Assembly (NCBI GenBank): GCA_916610825.1
Contig: OU744449.1
Location: 20,801,344 to 20,865,343 of the forward strand
Reading direction: 5' to 3'
Source of the DNA: Haliclystus octoradiatus
Lineage: Eukaryota > Cnidaria > Staurozoa > Stauromedusae > Haliclystidae
DNA length: 64,000 bases
The position numbers were made by a program, and so were the translations under genes. The notes under the pieces were generated by a model. It did no database searches, had not been told where the DNA came from, and worked only from the letters and a program-made list of their open reading frames with translations. Below, piece by piece: positions 36,892 through 46,311 of the stretch (positions are counted from its first letter, which is position 1; every line of letters begins with the position of its first letter).

Positions 36892-38146
36892 ATGGATTGG
36901 TCAATTTACTGCATTATTTGTCAAAAACAATTAGATTATAAAAATGAAGTTGTTGTTAAATTGAGACAAAAAGGCAGTGATGGAATTTACAGAGTAAGTC
37001 ATGATAGAAATTCTGACATTAAGACTATACCAAATCAAAGAGTTCATGTGAAATGCCGACAGACTGTAATCAAAGCCGTATCAAACAGGCCACTAAACAA
37101 ACTAATGCAAGTGAGGATTATAAAATTGCTAAAAAATCTCTTAGATCTGAGTGGTGTTTTTGACTTCAAAAAGGATTGTGCTTTTTGTGGATCATTTGTT
37201 GATTTAGACAAGGAAAGAAGGAAAGGTAGAAAATGGTACGCTGTTAGGACTGTTGAATTGAAAGAAAGCATCAAGACAGTTTGTTTGAAACGCCAAGACA
37301 ATTGGTCTGAAACTGTAAAACGTAGATTTGATAGTGTCCACGACCTTCCTGCAGCAGATGCAGTTTATCACAATGTTTGCAGTATTAATTTTCGAACAGG
37401 GAGGGACATTCCATCTTACTTCTCTACAGATGAACCGTTACAGAAAAAGAAAAAATCTGGTAGATCGTCAAACAATCAAACCGATCTTGCTTTTCAAAAG
37501 GTGTGCAATTACTTATTGGAAGTTGATGATGAAGAAATCACTATAGCAGACTTATAAATATTCTGAAGCAAGAGCTATCAAACTCAAACTCTGAGCCATA
37601 CGGTTTTACTCACATGTGTTCAAAATTACAAAAACATTTTGGCGATGAATTTATTGTAACGAAAATTAACGGCATAAGTAATGTTGTAACATTCAAAAGT
37701 ACAGCTGATTATATTCTCCATAAGTTTCATTTATCAAATCGAACTACCCAAGAATCTGAAAAAGAGCAAATTATCAAGGCAGCAGCTAAGCTCATCCTTA
37801 CTGATATAAAATCTGTTTCTACCACAACTAATTACCCAGGGTCATCTGAGATGAATGATATCGACTTAGCATTGCAATACCTTCCATCTTCTTTGAAACT
37901 TTTGCTTAATGAAATAATTTGTACCAAAAAAACAAACATAAAAGTAGCATCAATTGGTCAATCAATAATGGAAGCTGCCCGTCCTCGAGGATTCTGCCGG
38001 CACCATTACAAATTGGTTTAGGCGTTCAGCTACATCACCATTTTGCTTCCAGATTGCTGATTGATTCTTTACATGCCCATGCTTTTTGTTGTTCGTACAA
38101 TGAAGTTTAAAAATTTAATAGGAATGCTGCAGTCTATAGTGGTATA
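36892..38146 (+). pseudogene. Broken member of a repetitive, zinc-binding-type ORF family
   Basis: The first open part (36892-37557) starts MDWSIYCIICQKQ. It has paired cysteines (C8, C11 and CAFC) and a block ending in ADAVYHNVCSINFRTGRDIP. The frame breaks by one base at about 37553. It then continues (KHFGDEFIVTKINGISNVV), breaks again near 37990 and continues as GLGVQLHHHFASR. It meets an in-frame TAA at 38108, where the family has a coding residue, and reads a little further. I recall this protein type as multi-copy in several animal genomes, without an assigned function. The sequence is cut off where the ISL2EU-like element begins, so it looks like the insertion target, although I could not see the remainder on the far side. 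Confidence 0.6.
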
Positions 38147-38304
38147 CAGTGTTTTCACAACCGTGACAGCTTCGCCGTGACTGTTTGTTAGCGGCCATGT
38201 TGGTTGACTGACTTGAATTAATTTTACGAGACTGGCAAGCGTAACGAACTCAACCAATATCAATTAATTTTATATATTTTTCATGACTTAAATCATCTTA
38301 TATA

Positions 38305-39847
38305 ATGGTTTTTTGTATGGTCGTTAATTGTGGAAATAAAAGTGATGAAGTAGAGGGTTCTTTCTTCAGAGTTCCAGCTGTAATAACTACACAAGGAGAA
38401 GCCACTGAGTTACGAACACGCGATAGGAGAGCGGCATGGATTGCTGCCATTAACAGAAAAGATATTACTGACAAAATTCTGAAATACGATCGAGTATGCT
38501 TCAAACATTTTGTTCATGGAAAGTCTGCACAAGAGTGGGATATTCATAATGTAGATTGGGTGCCTACGCTCGAATTAGGTCACTGCAATGTAAGGCCAAA
38601 AACTCAAAGCCAACTCACTGCTTCCCACGAACGTGCTGAAAGGGCAAAGGAAAAGCGGAAGAAAGATAACGAGCGCGTTTTGAATGATGAAATTCAGGCA
38701 AAATTAAGAAAGCTGGATCAGCCTGGGAAGTCAGTTGGGGAGATATTTATAATAAGGAACCAAGATAAACCAGAAACTCAACAGCAGCAGTCGAAGTGCA
38801 CACAGACAGGAGAATTTGATTATCTCTACAATAACATCAGCTCTGCTAAGCAAATTCAGTTTGATGAAAATTACTTCCAAGGTGATGACAGGAAGGTTTT
38901 ATTTTATACGGGTCTACCATCCTTTGGAGCTTTGAAAGCTACGTTTGATTTTATGGTACCTCATGTCAAAAGTAACAAAATTGCACTACTTCCTTTCCAG
39001 GAATTTATAATGGTACTAATCAAGTTAAGACTGAATGTGCCCCATCTAGACCTTGCTTATCGTTTTGAAGTATCTATAGCTACAGTATCTAGAGTAATGT
39101 CTTACTGGATTAATGTGATGGACCTGTGTCTCAGTAGCATGATAAAATGGCCATCTAGAGAAAGCTTATGGAGAACTATGCCTGCATGCTTCAAGGTATC
39201 ATTTGGGTACAAAGTTTCTGTTATCATTGATTGCTTTGAAATTTTTATTGACCGCCCAACAAATCTTCTGGCCAGGGCCCAGACATTTTCAAACTATAAG
39301 CACCACAACACTGCAAAGGTGTAGATTGGAATAACCCCTCAAGGAACTATTTCGTTTGTATCTAGTGCATGGGGAGGCAGAACCTCTGACAAACACCTCA
39401 CTATAAATTCTGGAATTTTAATGAACATTCTTCCTGGTGATGTTGTCCTCGCAGATAGAGGTTTCACGATTCATGAAGCTGTTTGGTATCACCAAGGTAG
39501 CCTAAATATACCAGCAATTTACAAGGGGAAAGGATCAACTAGACCCTGTAGATGTTGAAAATACTAGAAGTATTGCAAATGTTCGCATCCATGTCGAGCG
39601 AGTGATAGGTTCGCTTCGGCAGAAGTATACGATACTCCAATCAATTATTCCCTTGGACTACTTGATTTGCGATGAATCAGGGACCAGGAAAGAACCATTA
39701 CTGGACAAAATCATAAGGATATGTGCGGCTTTGGTAAATTTATGCCCACCCACCCATTGTGCCTTTCGATTAGTTGTAACAATATTAGCTAATAGTATTA
39801 TTATGATTGTAGTAATGGAGCAAATTATGATTTTGATATATTTCTGA
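38305..39847 (+). pseudogene. THAP-domain DDE transposase of the ISL2EU-like element (inactivated)
   Basis: Residues 1-90 form a THAP zinc finger with C4, C9, C65, H68 and the VPTL motif near residue 86. A basic, coiled linker follows. Then comes a helix-turn-helix around RFEVSIATVSRVMSYW and an RNase-H-fold DDE domain. The first catalytic Asp is in VSVIIDCFEIF, the second in VVLADRGF and the Glu in IHVERVIG. An in-frame TAG at 39322-39324 interrupts the DDE domain, and one extra base around 39524-39534 shifts the frame before the Glu block. Only the first 339 codons are uninterrupted. Without these breaks it would be about 510 residues, a usual length for the family. Confidence 0.82.
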
Positions 39848-40550
39848 ATTACTTTACTTATTTTACGGTATATTTTTTGTTGATTATATTTTATGATCAT
39901 ACATTACTAATTTCATAAGTTGGTGATTAGAATCGCTATTGATTGATATAACCTAGTCATTTGTTTTGAGCCAGCATATTATCGCGGGAGAAGCTGTCTG
40001 GTCGGCACTCAAAATTGCTGGTCCTAATTTGTCTGCAATATTTATACTCACAACAAATTTGATACCTGTGTGTAACAGTCAGTTATTGCATTGGGGAATA
40101 TTAAAACTACAGGTGACCGTTAGATAGAGAGATATATCTTTGTCAAAATTAATGCTGACAGGAACAATCAGGGTAGAGACTACCACTTATGAAATGCCAT
40201 AAATACATAAAACAATTGAAAAAAGGAAACAACTTGTGTGTGTTGCTCATGATGGTGAAAGTTAAACGTGATTTTAGTGAAAAATTGCAATATTAATTTC
40301 GTATTAAGAGCATATTCCAATCTACTTGGTTTAGTTTACATTGAGAATTTCTTGAAAAATGGACTATTTAGCGTTCATGCTTCAGCTGTACAAATGTAAC
40401 TAAACATACTACCTTACAGTCAAAAAAGGGGACAAATGTAAATCAGTTTGACGAACATTTTGTTAAAAAACTGTAAGAATACGATTTGTGAAAATTTAAA
40501 AGTTCAATATAAAATCAATATTTACAGAAAAATTTACTTTATTTACATAA

Positions 40551-43214
40551 TTAAGAAATTGTGGGGAACAATTCAAATGATTTTGTTTTGAGACATTTGA
40601 GTAAATGTTGCCTCATTTTTCTGTCATCAAACTGAACCCCTCGAGGATCTACATCTAAATAGAGACACGTTGCGAATGAAATTGCAAATACCCCACAGTC
40701 GCTACCATTGCTCTGTTGTTGAACAGGTGCAACAATAATCTTTGGTGAATGTGAACACAAACAGGAAACAAGTTTCTCCACTTCATCAATAATAACGCTG
40801 TTAAACAAGCTATCATATAATGATACTTTATTATCCTCACTCTTCAACGAGCTCACACATACCCAGTGAGACATACCGGTGTGCAATATTTGGATGAAGT
40901 CTTTTGAAATTATATTAAAGTTTTTAGCTGCACCTAGATGGGGACGTTGAGGTTTTTCCAAAGACTCGTTTAACAGACTCATATAAAGTTGCGACTCATG
41001 GATGATGATACCACTTAACCAGCCAGTTTCACATAACAACAAATTGAAATCGTGCTCGTCAAGATTTCCAAGTGAAGCATACTTTTCGCTTTTACCAACA
41101 GTTAAACCCATAAATTCAATGTCACTGTCATTGTCACTTGATCCTGTTCTTATATTACTTGTTACATTTGATTGATTGGATACTGTTGCCTCGCATAAGC
41201 ACCATTTACATGTCCAAGTTGTTTGAAAATTTTTTGGACGGCGCTTGTACCCCATACATTGTAAATGGAAGTACAATCCATGTTGGCAGCTGGTGTTATT
41301 AACATTTTATGACTTTATCGCCCTTTTTGTATTGTTCTTTACAAGAGCAAATCTGATGTGGTACGGCAGAGTCAATAATAGATAAAGAAGATTTTCTAGA
41401 ATTTTTCCCCTTACTCTTTTTAAATTCGTCAAATTTCCTGCAGTGGGGACAGTACCATGTCTTAGGAACATTTGATGTGACAGATGGAAGAATACATTCT
41501 CGGTGAAATTCCTTGATAGGGCATTAGATGTTGCTGCACTTGACTATATCCTTGTTAGAGATTGTTTGACAATAGCAAATGGAATTACAATCAATGTCTG
41601 TGGGGTACACAGGTTTACGTTTATACCATCTACCTAATATCTCCGGTAAAATACAATTTCGCCAAAAAATAGAAATTTTTGGAACTTGCTCCTCCCAGTG
41701 ATCGTGATCTTTGAATATGCGTTCTTTCATTATTCTGCTTTTAGTGTTATCAAATCCGAATACCACAAAGTCATTATACAGTTTGTCAGTTGTAAATAAC
41801 TGTTGTTGGACTTGATAATAGTATGAATGGTCCTTTTTTAAAGTAAATCTTCCGTCTTCCTTAGCCTCCAGACAGGATGATGCAGATTTGACATAACTTT
41901 CATAATCAATCCCTTCTAGACAAAACGGGCATTTGACTTCCCCACAACAAGTCCACATCTTTTTAAAGTAAAATTAATGTGACTTTTAGACATATACATT
42001 TTGTACGCTGCAATTGCATCTTTCTTATGAACACATCCATAAATGGTTGCTTCGGTATGGAATTTAAATAAATGAGGGTAACAAATTGTTTTAATCAACG
42101 ACTGTGATGGCAGGCAAGGGTTTGTATGAGCGGCAGATTTGCTCTTTGATGCACCTATACGTCCTGCCCTATGAAGGAAAAATGTGTTTGATCTTGACTG
42201 CAATAAAGTGTCTTCTGCAATTTTATCAATGTCCTCTTGACTTACAGCAAATGTAACATTTTTGCATGTTTGTAACAGCTCCGGGAAAGAAAGTGCCATA
42301 AATTTCTCATCAAAAAGTTCAGTAATAGTTTGGACATCTATGCTTGTTGATATGAACGATTCCCAATAATTTTCACTTAAACTTAGGGCAACCGAATTGC
42401 TTCCACAGGTATGAAGATTTCTTAGAAATGTATTAATTTCTTCGATGGTCACTGACTGTTTCTCAGATATATTACTTCTAGAAGTTGATGGTGTAGCAGG
42501 ACCAGTATCAAGAACCAAATCTAATTTATCAACTGACTTATCCATGTCAGACTTGAGCTTACGTGCTGATTTGAAAGTAATCTTTTTAATAGGTAAATAT
42601 TCGACTTGACCGACATACTCTGGCAATATCTAGCTACATTTCTGTTGAGTGCAACTATTTTTCCCTTTTATTCTAAACGTTATTTCCAGATAAAACAGTA
42701 CACTAGCTACATGTGTGCAACACTCACCTAGCCCTGCCATGCAAGTGCAGTGAGCTGAGGTAATAGTACCATCTTTCTTTCCAATAACCCAACATTTTAA
42801 ATTGGGATCATTTATTCTTTGGGAGTGTCGAACGCTACCCAAAACAACATATACATCGCCAATCAAAATACCTTGCACGCTCTTAATGAAGCCAGAAACC
42901 ATCTGATTATAAGCTTCTAAACTTTTATAGGCTTTAAATTGTTTATTTTTATAATATGACGACTCTAAAACAAGATAACATAGGAGGTCACACGCCTCAA
43001 GTGGAAGTAAACATTCCGGGTCCAGTCGCGTAGTTGGAATAAGGTAAGGATCAACTTTAATTTCTCGAATCTTTGCAACATATCTAGCTTTAACGTGACC
43101 TTCTAGTTTTTCAGCATAACTGCATAACATTACATTGGCATATTTTGATTGATTATTCGCCAAAGCACCACCATTAAAATCAAAGTTTTTATCATGTTCA
43201 TTTCCATCTGCCAT
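40551..43214 (-). pseudogene. SWIM-YqaJ-PHD-PHD-Ulp1 protein of the ISL2EU-like element (inactivated)
   Basis: Read from 43214 downwards. A SWIM zinc finger (HCTCMAGLGECCTHVA) comes first. After it lies an in-frame TAG at 42630-42632. A YqaJ-like nuclease region continues (SSNTFFLHRAGRIGASKS-like block near 42170). The frame shifts at about 41945, where the part carrying the nuclease's usual G-x-SPDG Asp is absent, although the E-x-K motif (GEVKCPF) remains. A first PHD finger (WYCPHC) follows an in-frame TAA at 41524, and a second PHD (HLQCMG...WTCKWC) follows. The protein ends in a Ulp1-type cysteine protease, where HW, YDS, Q and DCGVF supply the His, Asp, Gln and Cys. YqaJ exonucleases are related to phage recombination nucleases. 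The Ulp1 domain may cleave SUMO-like proteins. Function is inferred from domains. Confidence 0.72.
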
Positions 43215-43327
43215 TTAGCCTGCGCACAGACCCAAATCTTTTTTATGATTAGTAGGGTCTGCGTAATATGGACAGAAAGCTTGCGCTGGGCGGAAGTTGG
43301 AGGGAGTGGCGGAACGTCATTACACTG

Positions 43328-44267
43328 TAGCTCCTGCTGTTCAGCGTTGTTCAACTACAGACGGCGTCACAAACAGCATTTCTGCAAGTCCAATTTTCGT
43401 AAATAACAAAACTTTTCACAATCAAAATTAACACTTATTATTTACGAAATAAGATGAGTTGATTCATAACCACGTTCAAATGATTAATACTAACTTAATA
43501 CAATGTACTATTTCTGTTCAATATGAAGTGATCTAAGTTGTCCAATGTTTTTAATGCATTTGTTTTTGACAAAGAAACTCGAAAATTGACATTGGTAATA
43601 AAACGATGATGAGAATAATTAGTCTTTCGTAAAGAAATATTTTTGTAATCCATTGCCATGGCGCAGCAAAAAAGATCCAGAGATTAAATCGCTCTATATC
43701 TAATAAAATGATTTGTTCTTTCGATATTACCCATGACAAATTGGGTTTTACGACGAACACAAACACAATCTGTTTAGAATATTATTACAATCAAATTTGA
43801 TGTTTTTAAATTACCTTATATAGAAGTGTGAAATTATTTAGCGCAGCAGGAAACATTTGTATATGTGCTAATATGTCGTGTAAATTAGATATCCTACTCT
43901 TAAAATCAATTCTGTAAATTGTGTATGTTAATTTGTATCGTTAGTTGTAGAAAGAGAGAAAGGAGTAATATGGTCAAATCTGATTTAGTGAATAAAGTTT
44001 ATATGTTACGGCTATAATATACACCGCCGCCTGGAATAGCCACCGATGTAAGTTCAATTTATATTTATCATTAATCGTTTGTTTATCTTATGTATGTAAT
44101 TAATTAGTATTTTAATTGTATGTATTATCTTTCAATTTAGTGAATTCTGAAATACAGTAATCTCAGTCATACCAGACGGTCGCTCTCATGTTTTGTCACT
44201 ATTCTGAACAAGATTCAATCGTGTAACAGACTGACAGATCGATTTGAAAGAAAAATTATTTGTAAAG
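43328..44267. other. Stretch between the ISL2EU-like element and the BEL gag; probable BEL leader
   Basis: 43328-43860 shows nothing recognisable. From about 43870 to 44267 lies what should be the BEL 5' LTR and leader. It has a GATGTAAG donor-like site at 44045, a TTTAG acceptor-like site at about 44140, a TCTCAGTCAT block shared with 13050, and purine-rich GAAAGAGAGAAAGGAG at 43960. I could not pair it with a matching 3' LTR. Confidence 0.4.
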
Positions 44268-45263
44268 ATGGCGACAAATGAAACTCAGCAACTCAAAATG
44301 AAACAGAGAAGTAGCGCTAAAGGTCGTGTGACAAGATGCATAAATAAGCTACAATCAATGGTTGAAGACGAATCAAAAGATATAGAAGAAATGATAACAA
44401 GTCTTCAACAACTACAAGAATATTACGATAAAGCAGAAGACATCCACGAAGATTATGTTCTATCAATAGATACAGGAGAGAACGAAGACTTATTCGAAGA
44501 ATGGATAAATAATCTCCACTACCACATGTGCCAAATAAGAAAGATGGCGAGAGAACATATAATTCAAAAGAGAACAGAAATAAAACTTACAGAAAACCAA
44601 ACATTAAACAGCAATAAAACGCCACAAGTTGAAAACAACACGGAAAATAATACAGAAAACAACGCAACAGGAAGTACCGTTAACAGCGAGGCTGTAAATG
44701 AAACACAGCAAGAGGCCAACACGCCACCAAACAATGACATCATCATAGAAAACGCAGATGTCCAGCAAGATGTCCCGCAAGAAAATATTATCCAACAAGA
44801 ATATGTCCCGCATGGATATATCCCGCAGGAACATATCGCAGAATCAACAGCAATAGAAGTTACATCAACAAACTCTGTTCCACCATCAATAATACAACAA
44901 CACAAACAGCAACAACAAATCAAACAACATTCATCACCAGTTATCAGATATAAATTGTCATTACCTTATTTTTCTGGTGCATTAAAAGATTATCGGCAGT
45001 TTAAAGTCACCTTCAAAACACTTGTAGACAAATATGGTACTGATAATTGCACTAAAATCCACGTATTGAGAAGCAGATTAGCAAAGATACCAGAGAGATT
45101 AATATGCAACATTGAATGTTATGAGCAAGCTTGGAGGAAATTAGATACGACGTATGGAAGAAATGACCAGCTACAAGATCTTTGCTTCAAACAAATTGAT
45201 GAATTGAAACCTATCAAAAGGGGCGACGCCTACAGTTTTCTATCATTTGCTTACATAGATTAG
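44268..45263 (+). pseudogene. BEL/Pao gag-like protein, truncated
   Basis: The start at 44268 has a good context (AAGATGG); an upstream in-frame ATG at 44244 is less likely. The N-terminal 110 residues are helical and charged. A Gln/Asn/Pro-rich linker follows (about 115-220). Then comes the BEL gag signature (KLSLPYFSGALKDYRQFKVTF, then LRSRL, and a WRKLDTTYGR block). The reading frame stops at 45263, where the rest of gag, the zinc knuckle and the protease should follow. Instead the sequence goes almost directly into reverse transcriptase, so an internal deletion has removed the middle of the polyprotein. Confidence 0.75.
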
Positions 45264-46054
45264 AGTCAACGGAGAGACGATTAAAAAGACAGCCACCATT
45301 AGCCAAGCTGTATGATGAAAAGATCATGGAGTATATACATCTTGGGTTTGCAAGAAAATTGAGCCAAGAAGAAATGTCCTTGTATACTGGTCGAGTCAAC
45401 TACATCCCTCATCATGCTGTCATCCGTGAAGAAAGCCAGTCAACACCTCTGAGAATAGTGTTTGATGCCTCAGCAAAATTCAACGAAGAAAGCTTAAATG
45501 ATTGGGTCTACAAAGGACCAGATTTACTTAATTCTTTATTTGGCATAATTCTGAGGTTCAGGGAAAATAAAGTCGCATTCGCTACAGATATCACAAAGAT
45601 GTTTAATCAAGTCAAGCTTGTGGAAAAAGATCAACACGTACATCGTTTCCTGTGGAGAAATTTAGAAGATGGAAGACAACCAGACCATTATATAATGACA
45701 AGAGTTTCATTTGGAGTGAAATGTGCACCTGCTATGGCTCAAATGGCCTTGTTTCAGACAGCAGAACATCAGAAGGAGAAGTGCCAAATAGCAGCAAAGT
45801 CAATAGCCACGAATACATACATGGACGACATTTGTGACTCAGTACCTACTATTGAACAAGCAGAAGAAATAACAAAAGGCATTGAAGTAATACTGCAGAG
45901 TGGAGGTTTTAGCCTCAAGAAATGGACATCCAACAGAAATGATTTAACAGTGATCAAAGAGGGAAGCCCAAGCACAAAGAATAACAGCAGAGATATCACA
46001 AGCAACGAAGAAAAGATTTTGGGGACAGTATGGAAATCAACAGAAGATCAAATC
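45243..46054 (+). pseudogene. BEL/Pao reverse transcriptase fragment, interrupted by a Gypsy insertion
   Basis: Begins in a different frame from gag, with LESTERRLKRQPPLAKLYDE just upstream of the first Met at 45326. It contains the Pao-type RT motifs RIVFDASAKFN, DITKMFNQV, HRFLWR, SFGVKCAPAMAQ and the catalytic TYMDDICD. The frame is open until the LTR of the Gypsy element at 46055. It resumes on the far side at 55295 for about 20 codons and then stops. RNase H and integrase are missing, so this element cannot move by itself. Confidence 0.85.
46051..46054. repeat. Target-site duplication AATC, left copy
   Basis: AATC immediately before the 5' LTR of Gypsy element A; the matching copy is at 55291-55294. 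A further adjoining A would allow 5 bp, but TG...CA ends favour 4 bp. Confidence 0.85.
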
Positions 46055-46229
46055 TGTAGCGAGGCTATCCTCGTTTTGGTTTGAAGCCAACGCCCTTTAT
46101 TAATATTTCTTGCTGTTTGCTGTATTTCAAGTTAGTTAGTTTTTGCTATGACTCAGAACAGTTGTTGTTACCATGTGACTTGTTGTCTTGGTTTATTTTA
46201 CTGTTGTTTTTTGTGTGGCACACACCACA
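46055..46229 (+). repeat. 5' LTR of Gypsy element A (175 bp)
   Basis: Direct repeat of 55116-55290, differing at one position (T here, C there, in the CTTGGTTYATTTTACTG block). TG...CA ends. The primer-binding site after it is not obvious; the following AGTTAACTTTAGCGG does not start with the usual TGG. Confidence 0.93.
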
Positions 46230-46311
46230 AAGTTAACTTTAGCGGTTGTCTGTTCGACACTGTGGATGTTTATTTTGTTTAGTTGAAACCTGTTGAATTT
46301 AATATTTAATC

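Larger units (their letters stand above)
38147..43327. mobile_element. ISL2EU-like DNA transposon, about 5.2 kb, degenerate
   Basis: Carries the two ISL2EU hallmarks: a THAP-containing DDE transposase (+ strand) and a YqaJ-type nuclease protein (- strand), arranged convergently. The proposed ends are CAGTGT and ACACTG, each flanked by TA. This is a short and therefore tentative terminal repeat. Both genes are broken, so the copy is dead. The family name rests on the gene pair as remembered from the Repbase ISL2EU group. Confidence 0.7.

Noticed and set aside
38147-43376. Alternative ISL2EU-like ends at 38181 and 43376 (CTGTTTGT / ACAAACAG)
   Set aside because: The inner CAGTGT/ACACTG pair has TA on both sides and a better fit to a short target duplication; the other pair matches only 8 bp without flanking repeats.
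44564-44923. Cys-rich open frame on the minus strand
   Set aside because: It is the antisense of the Gln/Asn-rich linker of the BEL gag; the Cys runs come from CAA-rich codons read backwards.
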